DNA from: JAFMKE01 sp037624485
GTDB lineage: Bacteria > Bacteroidota > Bacteroidia > Chitinophagales > UBA8649
Length of the DNA: 64,000 bases
Assembly: GCA_037624485.1 (NCBI GenBank)
Contig: JASJJC010000009.1
Span: 1-64,000 of the forward strand
Direction of reading: 5' to 3'
Part shown: in pieces, positions 34,191 to 44,800 of the stretch
Position numbering within the stretch: the first letter of the stretch is position 1
Layout: each line of letters begins with the position of its first letter
The notes under the pieces: generated by a model
The model's database searches: none
Seen by the model: only the letters and a program-made list of their open reading frames with translations
What the model was told of the DNA's origin: nothing
Translations under genes and position numbers: made by a program

Positions 34191-34886
34191 CTAATCAGTA
34201 AACTTGTATCCGACACCTCGAATACTGTGGAAGTACTCTGGCTGCTTGGCATCCTTTTCAAAGTATTTTCTGAAGGATAGAATAAAATTATCGATGGTTC
34301 GGGTGGATGGAAAGACATCATATCCCCAAACGTATTTTAGGATTTGTTGACGAGAAACTGCTTGGTTTTTTCGGTCTACTAAAAGTTTAAGCAAAGCTGC
34401 TTCTTTCTTAGTTAAATTGAATGATTGACTCTCGAAGTTAGACGCTTCATAGGTGCCAAAGTTTATTTTATTACCACCAAATGCATAGGTGCTCAATTGG
34501 GTTTCTTGCTCAGTGCCTTTCAAACTGTGTTTGACTAAGACTCTGGTCCTTAACAATAATTCTTCAAGGTTAAAAGGTTTGGTTAGGTAGTCATCAGCGC
34601 CAAGTTTTAATCCATTTACTTTATCCTTGCTCGTATCCTTTGCGGTCAAGAACAATATGGGAGTCTCGTTATCCGTCAAGCGAATTTTTTCACAAACTTC
34701 AAATCCGTTAACCTCAGGCATCATTACATCTAGGATAACCAAATTGAATCGTTGATTTTTAAATTTAAACAAAGCTTCACTTCCGTTAACAGCTTCCTCA
34801 ACTTCATAACCCTCCAACTCTAAGTTTAACTTAATGCCGTCTCTTAGGCTTTTTTCATCTTCAGCAAGTAATACACGCGTCAACAT
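34191..34886 (-). CDS. OmpR-family response regulator
   Basis: 231 residues from ATG 34886 (MLTRVLLAEDEKSLRDGIKL); the longer frame to 35114 overlaps the kinase gene and was rejected. Receiver domain with acidic pocket ED (10-11), phosphoacceptor Asp53 in VILDVMMPEVNG, Thr81 and Lys103 in YLTKPF; C-terminal winged helix (about 135-231) with LTKKEAALLKLLVDRKNQAV and the recognition segment TRTIDNFILSFRKYF. It is a transcription regulator. Sixteen bases follow the kinase stop, so kinase and regulator form an operon. Confidence 0.95.
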   Translation of the reverse strand: MLTRVLLAEDEKSLRDGIKLNLELEGYEVEEAVNGSEALFKFKNQRFNLVILDVMMPEVNGFEVCEKIRLTDNETPILFLTAKDTSKDKVNGLKLGADDYLTKPFNLEELLLRTRVLVKHSLKGTEQETQLSTYAFGGNKINFGTYEASNFESQSFNLTKKEAALLKLLVDRKNQAVSRQQILKYVWGYDVFPSTRTIDNFILSFRKYFEKDAKQPEYFHSIRGVGYKFTD

Positions 34887-34902
34887 AATTATTTTTTTGA
34901 AT

Positions 34903-35892
34903 TCAAACGTTAAATATAATTTTAAATATGACTCCACTAGGAAGGTTATGCTCAATATCAACTTTCCCATCTTGAAACTGAACGAGCTGCTTAACAATAT
35001 AAAGCCCCAAACCAGTTCCCTTAGCTTGTCGCGTCTCTTCATTTCCCACGCGATAAAACTTATTAAAAACAGCGGAATGTTCTTCATTAGGTATTCCAGG
35101 ACCTGTATCCGCAATAGATAACTCTACCTTGTTCTTTATTTGTTTTAAGGTGATAGTTACCGCTGAATTTTTAGCATACTTGATGGCATTGTCTAATAAA
35201 TTACTTAAAATTGAATTTATACAAGTCTTATCACCCTGTATGAATATGTCAGCTTGGATATCTGCACTTAAAGCGATGTCTTTTCTCTCTTTATAATATG
35301 TTACTATCTGATTGCTTAGCACACTGAGATTCAGTGCTTCCTTAGTGAATCCATATTGGTCATTTTCAATTTTTGCAGCAATGAGGATATTTTCAACTAA
35401 ATTTTCTAAACGATCAACCTCCGAAAGAGAGCTTGCTATAAGTTGATTTTGCTTTTCTTTATCTAGCGCACGTAAACGCAGGGTTTCATTCATTAACTTA
35501 ATCGAAGCCAATGGCGATTTTAACTCATGAGTAATAGATAGAATAAAGTTCTTTTGCTGTCGGGCAATGGCAATTTCCTGCTTGAAGGATTGAAATATTT
35601 TGACCATTCCAAGAGTTAGAATAATGAAGAAGACGATTCCTTCCGTTAAAATCATTACTTTTTGTCTCTTGAATTTTTCATTAAGCACTTGAAAATCTTC
35701 TGTAGATTTAAAATCCATGGAAGTGCCTCCCTCGTATACCTCGTACTTAAGGCTTTCAAATTTTACTAGGTCAGAATAATGCTGCTCTATTTTTGAGTAG
35801 AGTAAATAATTCCACCAAAATAAGAATGCAAAGACATAAATTAAGATGACGTAGAATAATAAAAATTTCTTTTTTGTTTTTTCCTTGAACAT
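34903..35892 (-). CDS. Sensor histidine kinase
   Basis: 329 residues. Two membrane helices (about 10-30 and 77-97) bracket a short periplasmic loop of about 45 residues, too small for a large ligand domain. HisKA domain with His122 in SITHELKSPLASIKLM; HATPase with N box NLLDNAIKYAKN, G1 DTGPGIPNEE and G2 GTGLGLYIVKQ. It lies 2 bp after the large NtrY-like kinase gene and directly before its regulator, so the three genes are probably one operon. Confidence 0.95.
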   Translation of the reverse strand: MFKEKTKKKFLLFYVILIYVFAFLFWWNYLLYSKIEQHYSDLVKFESLKYEVYEGGTSMDFKSTEDFQVLNEKFKRQKVMILTEGIVFFIILTLGMVKIFQSFKQEIAIARQQKNFILSITHELKSPLASIKLMNETLRLRALDKEKQNQLIASSLSEVDRLENLVENILIAAKIENDQYGFTKEALNLSVLSNQIVTYYKERKDIALSADIQADIFIQGDKTCINSILSNLLDNAIKYAKNSAVTITLKQIKNKVELSIADTGPGIPNEEHSAVFNKFYRVGNEETRQAKGTGLGLYIVKQLVQFQDGKVDIEHNLPSGVIFKIIFNV

Positions 35893-35894
35893 GT

Positions 35895-38800
35895 CTAGTT
35901 AGAATTAGAATGTTTTGGTAAGATAACAAAGAATGTGCTGCCATTGTTTTCTTTACTTTCAAACCATATTTCCCCTTCACTATTTTCAATAATTTGCTTA
36001 CTAATAGCCAAGCCTAGTCCAGTACCGCTGGATTTGCTTGTAAAGTTTGGCACAAACACTCTGTGCGCCATATCTTTGGGTATCCCAACACCATTGTCTA
36101 TCACTTGTATTTCGAAGTGTTTCTCATTTTCGAAAAGTAGCACCTTAACCAGTGGCTCTTTCTTGTCTTCACTGGCTTGCTGAGCATTTTTAATAAGGTT
36201 GTTGAATACACTTAATAATTGATTCTTATCGGCATAAACCCATGCATCTAGATTTTTTTGAGAAAATTGAATCGATGTTTTACTGGTTTGGTTAAACAAG
36301 TTGACCACATTCTGAATAATGTCGGTAAGGCTAACTTTTTCTTTACTGGCACTGGGCATTTTAGCAAAGGAAGAAAATGCAGTAGCTATCTCAGAGAGAT
36401 TATCAATTTGTTCTATCATCGTTTGACAAACCCTCTTGGCAAGTTGCTCTACATCATCTGGATTCTCTTGTATGGTACGCTGAAGATGCTGAATACCCAA
36501 TTTCATCGGAGTTAATGGGTTTTTTATCTCGTGCGCAATTTGTCTAGCCATTTCACGCCATGCGGATTCTCGTTCAGACAGTGCAAGTGCATGCGCACTT
36601 TCTTCTATCTGTTCAATCATTTTATTGTATTCTGCCACTAATGCCCCAATTTCATCATCACTTTCCCATTGTATTTTTTCGTTCTTACTACTTACTGAAA
36701 CCAAGCCAATTTTTTTGGCAATACTCGCTAATGGTCGAGTTAAGGAATTGGAAACAATAAAAGCCATAAGGATAGAAATCATCATCAATAAAACATAAAC
36801 ATTAACTAATGCTACCATTAAATCAGATAACTCATTGTTTAGTGTTTCTTCCTGCGCGAAATAGGGCATATTGAGTATGCCGATTGCTTGACCATCAGCC
36901 AATCGAATGGGGACATATATAGATTGGTAATTTAACTTTCCAATTTGCTCTTGGTGAATGTATCTTTCCTCCCTCAAAGTCAAAATGTGATGAAGTGCTA
37001 AAGGGTTTATTTTATTGGAAATTAGGCCGCTGCTAAACACCTCAGGCTGCGAGCTAAACTTTAGGGTCCCCTCTAGATCAAAAAAGTTAATATCGATCCC
37101 TTGAATTTCTGCCATAGAGGCTACTTCTGTTGCCATGTTATCTGGCAGTCCCAATGTAGCTCCATTATTCTCTCTCATTATATTATATTCCAAAGAAGAT
37201 AAGACAGCTTGCTGTTTCTTGATTAGTTTATCGGTCTCATTAGTTTTATATATTTTACTAAAATATCCAATCGTAACAATGCCAATTACAATAAAAGATG
37301 CAACAGTGATTAAGGCAATTGATAAATTGATTTTATTCTGAAAGCTTAAACGTAAAGGTTTAATAGAAATTAGCGTGCTGCGTTTACCTAGGATATAAAT
37401 AACGATAAACACAATGAACCCGAGAAAGCCCAGAAAGCAAATGATATAACTAAAGGTTGAAACCGCGACCAGCCAGGATGTGCGCTTATCACTAATAACA
37501 ACGACTGTTTCTAAATCAATTTGGAAAAAAGTTAACTCTAAGTTTTCATCCCTCAGCACAAATGGATAGTTTTCTTTCAGCTCGAAAGATTTCAAATAAT
37601 AGGGGAATGGATACTCTCCAGATTGATTGATAATATAGTTGCTTTTGTATACACCGTAATCATACTCTTCAGAAGATCCAAATTCAGCAATAGGTCCGGT
37701 TTTTTGCTCAATCAGTAACTCGGGATAAAGATTTTCTTTAGTGAAGGTTTTCGGGCTTAACTCTAAGACTAAAGTCCCGCTTACTTGCCCATTGTTTTCA
37801 ATTGGGAGGATAGATAAATAAGAATTCTTGCCATTACTCTGGGGGACAAGGAATAACCATTCAGAATAGGTGTCATCTGCCTGCTGGTTAATGATATCAT
37901 AAAAGTAGCTTAACTCAATATCTCTGGAGGTTTTAATTGGCTTTCCTTCGAGGTTAAATGCAGTAGCGCTAACATTATACCGGCTTAGCGAACCTCCAAA
38001 ATACAGGAAGTTCAATCGTTGTTGTAATTCTTTTTCTGAAACGAACGGAGAGATAAAAAACTTTTTGAAGTAAGGGTCTTTTTTAATCTCATCTTGGATT
38101 TCTTCAAATTGATATTCCGTGATTAAATCGTGATTTTCACTAAGTTGGTTGGCTGTAATTTCCTTTCTTAAATTTTCATTCTTAACATTATAAAAACTCA
38201 ATATGCTCGCAATAATTACGGATGAAAAAAACAAACTGTTGATGATATGATAGAATCGATTTTCATAGTTATTTGTTCGTAACAGTAGAAAGAATATCAC
38301 GCTATGGAAACACAATACTAATGGAACGAACGCAGCAATCGGTTCTAGGTTAATATAAACCATCAGTAAGCCACACAACGCAAAATAGCCTAAAACAATA
38401 AAGTATTTTGTCTTGAGGTAGTTTAGATAGATGGCATGAGTCCATATGTAAAGACTTATAAATAAGCCAAGGGTAAGTATGCCTATTATTGTCAAACCTA
38501 ACCAAGTGTATACGCTGCTTAAAGCGAAGTTGCTAATTTCGAATGATATGGTGGAATCTAAGATTAAACTTTGTAAAATGGCATTGTAGAGCACAATTTG
38601 TAAAATTAACCATGCACCAAAGACCAATTGGCCAGCATGACGCAAGCTCCATTGCTTGAGATAATACTGTACTCCAATGAGTAAATTAATAAACAATAGA
38701 ATAATTGCGTTAGCAAATAAATGGCCAAGTGAAGAACCAAAATACTGGGATGCATAAAGTGCGGGGTTAAATAGCACACTGTGGATAAATCCAAAATTGG

Positions 38801-39548
38801 CAAATTCAATGAGCTCAATAAAAACGATGCTAGCAATTAGCAATACTAGATAACTGGTCCATGGGGCGTAGGACTTGTTGAAATAGTAAATGAATAACCA
38901 AGTTGTCATCCAAAAGGAGAATAAGCAGACAAAACCCATAATCAGTTCATCATTTGATGCAGTAGCTGCATTATCGCTTGTTCTTTTTACACTAAACAGC
39001 AGCGTATTGTTCAAGCTCATCATGGCATAACCCTTATTCTTCTCGGTGCTTATTTCCGTTTTTTCATTCAATGGATAGCGTGGATAAAACTCATTGCTTA
39101 AGTACTTGTTCTCAATGTGAAAATTGTGCTTAAGCAGTTGCATTGCAATTAACTGATATGCTCCTATTTTTCGCTTAAATCCAATATAATAGCCATTTTT
39201 AGTGAGAATCAATTTCCCATTTCCGTCCATGTCGAGCGGAGAGATATTGGGCAGCGTTAAATTCTTATTCCAAAACATTAAACTATCTGATTTGAAAACA
39301 AAAAACAAGATGTCGTCTTTCAAGTAGTCAGCAATATCTTCGGTGGACATATTCCCTAAAGAAATTTGATTGAGCAATTCCGAATTGGATGAAAGCGCAT
39401 TTACTTTTCGCTCAAATTGATATATATTATCTTGCGCGAGTCGACAAGTCTTTTCAAAATTTTCAGTAGGACTTTGAAAAATAGTAAACCCTAAGCCTGT
39501 AATAAACAGAAGACCGAAGACTACTAGACTAAGTTTAAAGAGTTTCAA
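35895..39548 (-). CDS. Large NtrY-like multi-pass sensor histidine kinase
   Basis: 1217 residues starting at TTG 39548 (an in-frame stop lies two codons upstream). One N-terminal helix, an extracytoplasmic region to about 195, seven or more helices (about 205-450), a second extracytoplasmic region (about 460-690), a helix near 705, and another with HAMP (about 890-960, SNSLTRPLASIAKKIG). HisKA with His1006 in MARQIAHEIKNPLTPMKLG, the NtrY-type motif; HATPase with NNLIKNAQQA, DNGVGIPKD and GTGLGLAISKQ. Far longer than NtrY (about 750). The signal sensed is unknown. Confidence 0.9.
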   Translation of the reverse strand: MKLFKLSLVVFGLLFITGLGFTIFQSPTENFEKTCRLAQDNIYQFERKVNALSSNSELLNQISLGNMSTEDIADYLKDDILFFVFKSDSLMFWNKNLTLPNISPLDMDGNGKLILTKNGYYIGFKRKIGAYQLIAMQLLKHNFHIENKYLSNEFYPRYPLNEKTEISTEKNKGYAMMSLNNTLLFSVKRTSDNAATASNDELIMGFVCLFSFWMTTWLFIYYFNKSYAPWTSYLVLLIASIVFIELIEFANFGFIHSVLFNPALYASQYFGSSLGHLFANAIILLFINLLIGVQYYLKQWSLRHAGQLVFGAWLILQIVLYNAILQSLILDSTISFEISNFALSSVYTWLGLTIIGILTLGLFISLYIWTHAIYLNYLKTKYFIVLGYFALCGLLMVYINLEPIAAFVPLVLCFHSVIFFLLLRTNNYENRFYHIINSLFFSSVIIASILSFYNVKNENLRKEITANQLSENHDLITEYQFEEIQDEIKKDPYFKKFFISPFVSEKELQQRLNFLYFGGSLSRYNVSATAFNLEGKPIKTSRDIELSYFYDIINQQADDTYSEWLFLVPQSNGKNSYLSILPIENNGQVSGTLVLELSPKTFTKENLYPELLIEQKTGPIAEFGSSEEYDYGVYKSNYIINQSGEYPFPYYLKSFELKENYPFVLRDENLELTFFQIDLETVVVISDKRTSWLVAVSTFSYIICFLGFLGFIVFIVIYILGKRSTLISIKPLRLSFQNKINLSIALITVASFIVIGIVTIGYFSKIYKTNETDKLIKKQQAVLSSLEYNIMRENNGATLGLPDNMATEVASMAEIQGIDINFFDLEGTLKFSSQPEVFSSGLISNKINPLALHHILTLREERYIHQEQIGKLNYQSIYVPIRLADGQAIGILNMPYFAQEETLNNELSDLMVALVNVYVLLMMISILMAFIVSNSLTRPLASIAKKIGLVSVSSKNEKIQWESDDEIGALVAEYNKMIEQIEESAHALALSERESAWREMARQIAHEIKNPLTPMKLGIQHLQRTIQENPDDVEQLAKRVCQTMIEQIDNLSEIATAFSSFAKMPSASKEKVSLTDIIQNVVNLFNQTSKTSIQFSQKNLDAWVYADKNQLLSVFNNLIKNAQQASEDKKEPLVKVLLFENEKHFEIQVIDNGVGIPKDMAHRVFVPNFTSKSSGTGLGLAISKQIIENSEGEIWFESKENNGSTFFVILPKHSNSN

Positions 39549-39648
39549 ATGCTAACGCTTTAGTGTAAAAAATTAAAGGTATATAATTTGATAACAAAAA
39601 TTGTGCTCAAAATATCTTGAGTAAAGAAACGAGTTAAACATGCTAAAC

Positions 39649-40230
39649 TTATTGCTGTTTGCCAAAATTTTGTGTAAAATAAAAATGGCAATAAGTATTT
39701 TCGAGAGGATCTTCAAAATAGATACCACAACCCACATCTTCAACATTAGCGGCTAGCATGTTTGATCGATGTCCTTTGCTCTGAATGAATGCATTCACAA
39801 TAGCGTTGCAGAGCTCGTAATAGCTTGAGGGATTCTGCGTGTCGATAGTCCCAAAATAAATATTTTCTGCTAGTGCGATAGACGATTCATATCCAGCTAT
39901 AGCCGCTCTTTTATCCACTGTTGCTAAGGATTCGCTTCGTTTGTTGGTATGTGCAAAAAATTGAAAAGATTGCATTTGTTGACTATGAATATAGGCAGCA
40001 TTGCTTAAATTGGCGTTGTAATTTAAGGCAGATTTCCCTTTTCTTTCCCTATAAACATTCGTTAGATAGCGTACACCAAGTTCAATCAAATTATGGTCAA
40101 TGGCTTTTACATTAATTCGTTCATTAAATATGTTTGGGTTAATTTCTTCTGGCAAGTTATACGAATTTCCCAATCCAAAATTAAATGTAAGTAAGCTGCA
40201 TAAAATCAATATGTTTATTGAGGCTTTCAC
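39649..40230 (-). CDS. Exported CAP-domain (SCP/PR1-like) protein
   Basis: 193 residues starting with GTG 40230 (MKASINILILCSLLTFNFGL, signal peptide). CAP domain from about residue 48 with NAAYIHSQQMQSFQFFAHTN, AENIYFG, SKGHRSNMLAANVEDVGCGI and FTQNFG. The conserved His of HSQQM and GHR are present. Bacterial CAP proteins are periplasmic or secreted; the activity is not established. It lies between the kinase genes and the divergent respiratory operon. Confidence 0.9.
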   Translation of the reverse strand: MKASINILILCSLLTFNFGLGNSYNLPEEINPNIFNERINVKAIDHNLIELGVRYLTNVYRERKGKSALNYNANLSNAAYIHSQQMQSFQFFAHTNKRSESLATVDKRAAIAGYESSIALAENIYFGTIDTQNPSSYYELCNAIVNAFIQSKGHRSNMLAANVEDVGCGIYFEDPLENTYCHFYFTQNFGKQQ

Positions 40231-40355
40231 ACCTACTTAACGATTTTATTTTTTGAAATATTATGAGGGTTAGGGTTAAATAATTGGCATGTGAATTAGG
40301 TATAGTTTAAATTCAGTCTAAATTGTTAAAATTGTTGAGTTTTTGACAATGTTTA

Positions 40356-40387
40356 TTGGCTTTTTATTGCAACAAGTACTACCTTTG
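40356..40387 (+). promoter_or_regulatory. Promoter of the respiratory (act-cox) operon
   Basis: TACCTTTG at 40380-40387 is a perfect -7 box and TTG at 40356-40358 stands 21 bp upstream as the -33 element. The first gene starts 23 bp later at 40411. No other promoter of this quality is seen until 56517. Confidence 0.75.
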
Positions 40388-40410
40388 AGCGGATTTTAAA
40401 TGACAATTTT

Positions 40411-41814
40411 ATGACATTTAGTAGGCTAAACGCCCCAAAACATTCGGTTCGCAGTATATTTCATGTATTGCTTCTATTTATTTTATCCACCTTTACGCTA
40501 ACGATTTATGCACAAGATGCTGTAAATCAAGCCCAGTGGGATAACGGAAAATCACTTTTTAAATCGCAATGTCAAAGTTGTCACCTTCCAGATAAGAAGA
40601 TGACAGGACCTGCTTTACAATATGTGAGACAGCGTTGGATTGATAATGCGGATTATAAAGATAAGACGGGTGAGGAGTGGCTTTACGAGTGGATTAGAAA
40701 TAATTCTTCCGTTTTAGCAACTGGGCATACGTATGCTAATGCTTTGTACAATGAGTACGATAAATCAGTAATGAGTTTGTTTCCGCAATTATCAGATGAA
40801 GAGATTGACGATATCCTGTACTATGCTGACAACTTTGATAAAGGATCTAGTCCTGCAGCAATGACTGCTGCTGGAGGAGGCGAAACTGTTGTTCAATCTT
40901 CATTTCCAATGGAGACATTCTTATGGATTTTAGTAGGAAGTTTAGGCTTTATTGCTTTGATCCTATGGAGAGTGTTTAGTATGCTCAATAGGCTGTCTTT
41001 AGAAAAAGCAGGTGTTGAAATTCCTCAAACAGTTCCAATTTGGAAAAATAAGAAGCTAATTACGCTTGTAAATATTATTGTGGTCGTTTTTGCGGGATAT
41101 TATACCGTTTCAAGTGCTATTGGTTTGGGAAGACAACAAACTTATGCGCCTGAACAGCCGATAAAATATTCGCATGAATTGCATGCAGGTAAGTATCAGA
41201 TTGATTGTCAGTATTGTCACTCAGGGGCTAGCCAAAGTAAGCATTCTAATATTCCATCAGTTAATGTTTGCATGAATTGTCATAAAAACATTCAAGAAGG
41301 GCCTCAGCATGGTAGAGAAGAAATAGCTAAAATATATTCAGCAATTGCTTATAACCCTAATAAGGGAACTTATTTCGCAGACGATGCACCTTTAGATGAT
41401 GTGAAAGCTGCCTTGGTAGATTATTTAAAGCAAGATTACGAAGAAGATGTTAATCAAGATGCGCTTGAAGCTGCCACCGAAGCGGCGTTTGCCATGTATG
41501 ATAAGCCAGTGGAGTGGGTGAGAATACACAACCTTCCAGACCATGTTTACTTCAATCACGCGCAGCACGTCAATGCGGGTAATGTTGAATGCCAAACATG
41601 TCATGGAAATATTCAGGAGATGGAAGTTGTTGCACAACATGCGCCACTTTCCATGGGATGGTGTATCAATTGTCACCGTGAAACAGAGGTTGATATGGGT
41701 AACAATTATTATCAAGTATATGAACAATACCATGAAGACTTGAAGTCAGGTGCAATGGATAAAGTAACTGTAGAAGATGTTGGTGGCACTGAGTGCCAAA
41801 AATGTCACTATTAA
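40411..41814 (+). CDS. actA: Alternative complex III subunit A, six heme-c sites
   Basis: 467 residues. Signal or membrane helix (15-34), an N-terminal monoheme cytochrome-c-like domain with CQSCH at 54-58 and a likely Met ligand in KKMTGPAL, a membrane helix (about 168-190), a second (about 210-232), and a C-terminal multiheme part with five more sites: CQYCH, CMNCH, CQTCH, CINCH and CQKCH, the last at the extreme C-terminus. ActA passes electrons from the iron-sulfur subunit to ActE or the oxidase. Six sites exceed the five of the pentaheme core, the extra one being the fused N-terminal domain. Confidence 0.93.
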   Translation: MTFSRLNAPKHSVRSIFHVLLLFILSTFTLTIYAQDAVNQAQWDNGKSLFKSQCQSCHLPDKKMTGPALQYVRQRWIDNADYKDKTGEEWLYEWIRNNSSVLATGHTYANALYNEYDKSVMSLFPQLSDEEIDDILYYADNFDKGSSPAAMTAAGGGETVVQSSFPMETFLWILVGSLGFIALILWRVFSMLNRLSLEKAGVEIPQTVPIWKNKKLITLVNIIVVVFAGYYTVSSAIGLGRQQTYAPEQPIKYSHELHAGKYQIDCQYCHSGASQSKHSNIPSVNVCMNCHKNIQEGPQHGREEIAKIYSAIAYNPNKGTYFADDAPLDDVKAALVDYLKQDYEEDVNQDALEAATEAAFAMYDKPVEWVRIHNLPDHVYFNHAQHVNAGNVECQTCHGNIQEMEVVAQHAPLSMGWCINCHRETEVDMGNNYYQVYEQYHEDLKSGAMDKVTVEDVGGTECQKCHY

Positions 41815-41842
41815 TTATTGTAAAAATTTAATACCGATTTAA

Positions 41843-44800
41843 ATGGCAAATAAAAAGCAATATTGGTTATCTCTGGATGAAAAAAATAATGAATCAGAAG
41901 TAAATTCTAAGGAATTTGGTACTGATTTACCAGTGTTAAACAGCTTATCAGAAACAATTTCTACGCAAAAGTCCGGTAGAAGAGATTTTTTAAAAATGTT
42001 AGGTTTTGGAGTTTCGGCTGCGGCAGTCGCAGCGGCTTGTGAAATACCAATAAGAAAATCTATTCCTTATGTGGTAAAACCAGAAGAGATTACTCCGGGA
42101 ATCCCTAATTATTATGCTTCTGCATACATTCAAGGAGGTAATTACAATAGTTTCTTGGTTAAAACTCGAGAAGGTCGGCCAATTTTAGTTGAAGGGAACC
42201 CTGATTCTGTAATAACGAGTGGCGGGGTAAACCCTAAATCTATAGGTTCATTATTAAATTTATACGATGAAGCAGGTCGTTTAAGAGGTCCTATGAAAGC
42301 AGGAGAATCTTCTAACTGGGATACCGTTAATTCAGAAATAAGTTTAAAATTAGCTGAAATTGCTGCCTCAGGAAAGAAAATAGCTTTATTGTCAAGTACA
42401 ATTATAAGCCCATCTACAAAGAAAGTAATTGAGCATTTTTCCAATACATACACTACTGCAGAATGGGTTGAGTTTGATGCAATATCTTACAGTGGTATTT
42501 TAGATGCTAATATGGAAAGCTTTGGAAAAAGAGCTTTACCAGAATATCATTTTGATCAAGCAGACTTGATTGTTGGTATGGGGGCAGATTTCCTAGGAAC
42601 TTGGATTTCGCCAACTGAATTTGCTGCAGATTATGCTAAAAATAGAAAAGTAGATTCATCCAAAAGTACAATGAGTCGTCATATACAAGTAGAGAGTATC
42701 CCTACTTTAAGTGGAACGAATGCAGACGTGCGTATACCTATTAAGCCTTCGCAGGAAGACTTGGCAGTTATCAAATTATATAATGCGCTTGCTAAAATGT
42801 CGGGCGCTTCAAAAGTAAGCGATAATACTGATTTTGATGGGGCTAAAATTGAAGCATTAGCAGATGAACTGCATGCAGCAAAAGGGAAGTCAATTGTTGT
42901 AAGTGGTTCAAATAACAAATCAACGCAATTATTGATAATTGCCATCAATGATATGTTGGGGAATTATAATTCAACAATTACTTGGGAAAGAGCTTGTTAT
43001 TATCGTCAAGGAAATGACGCAAACTTAGCAGCCTTATTGGAAGATATGCGTGCGGGTAATGTTGGCGCTGTTATGGTCATGGATGCAAATCCGGTTTATT
43101 CCTTAGGTGAAGCATTTACAAGTGCCTTGGAAAATGTAGCTTTAACAATTGATTTTTCAGAAAGAAAAACAGAAACTACCGGAGTTGTTGAATATGTACT
43201 ACCTAATCATCATTACCTAGAATCTTGGAATGATGCAATGCCTAAAGATGGCGTCTATGCAACGGTTCAGCCCACCATTTCACCACTTTTTGATACCAGA
43301 GCTTCGCAGGAATTACTTTTGTTATGGTCAGGAGATTCTTCTTCCTACTATGATTTCATTCGGACAAATTGGACGGATAATGTATTAAGTTCTCAAAGCA
43401 AGTATTCCGGTATTGATTCTTTATGGAGCAGTGCAGTTCATGATGGAGAAGTAAGTTTTGAAGGTGCTGGAAGTGCGAGCTTTGCAGGAATTAATGCAAG
43501 TGCCGCAGCTTTAGATATTTTAGGGGCCTCAAATGCTTCGGATTTGGAGGTTAAATTGTACGAGAAAGTTCAAATTGGAGATGGAACGCTTTCTGATAAT
43601 CCATGGATGCAAGAATTAGCTGATCCTTTAACAAGAATGACTTGGGATGGATATTTCGTTGCAAATCCGAAATGGGTTGAAGAGCAAGGGCTTAAGCACA
43701 ACACAAAAAACAGAGAATACAAAGTTGTCTCAACAACTATAAATGGAGTTGAATATACACTGCCTGTAGTAGGATTGCCGGGTGTACCTTTTGGTGTGTT
43801 GGGTTTTGCTTATGGATATGGCAGAACGAATACCACTCATCCAGAATATAGTAGAGGTGAAAATGCATTTAAATTAATCGATAGAAGTAAGAAAACCTCA
43901 GCTTTATTTGCTGCTTCAGGGCTCGCTGAAATGGGCGGCCATAGAATGGGGATTGTTCAGCAAGAACACGGCTTAACACATACTGGTTTAGGTGGAGATA
44001 AAACACGTAAAGTAGTTAAAGAAACTACCTTAACTGCTTGGCAAGTGAATCCTGCTGCTGATAATGACATCAATTTTGGTAGTGGGTGGATGGATAGAAA
44101 AGAATGGGTAGATAAATACTCTAACTCATTATACGGATCAGAAACTAATGATAATCCAGCCTCAAAAGAATATGGTGGAGCGCACGGAGGTGTTTTGGCT
44201 CAAGGACATCACTGGGGTATGGGTATCGATTTAAATTCTTGTATTGGATGTGGTGCATGTGTAGTCGCTTGTAATGTTGAAAATAATGTTCCAATTGTTG
44301 GACGTAATGAAGTACGACGAGCGCACGATATGAACTGGTTGAGAATTGATAAGTATCATACGGGGGATGAAGATAATCCTCAAGTGATCTTCCAGCCAAT
44401 GATGTGTCAGCATTGTGATAATGCTCCATGTGAGAATGTCTGTCCTGTAGCTGCAACAAACCACAGTTCAGAAGGATTAAATCAAATGACCTATAATCGC
44501 TGTATTGGAACAAGATACTGTGCGAATAACTGCCCTTATAAAGTAAGAAGATTCAACTGGTTTGATTACCAAGGTGCAGATAGTTTCTCAAGCAACGAAG
44601 GATTTATTTTAGACAATGACTTCGACGCTGTTCAAACGGAATATGCTTTTGGAGACAAAGAAGCAGGTTTAGGATTGCACAGTCCAATGGCTAAGTTGGT
44701 TCTTAATCCAGATGTTACTGTTCGTAGTAGAGGAGTTATTGAGAAATGTAGTTTTTGCGTGCAACGAATTCAGTTGGGTAAATTGGAAGCGAAGAAAGCA

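Noticed and set aside
34887..35114. N-terminal extension of the response regulator by 76 residues
   Set aside because: It would overlap the kinase gene in another frame; the receiver domain begins exactly at the ATG 34886.
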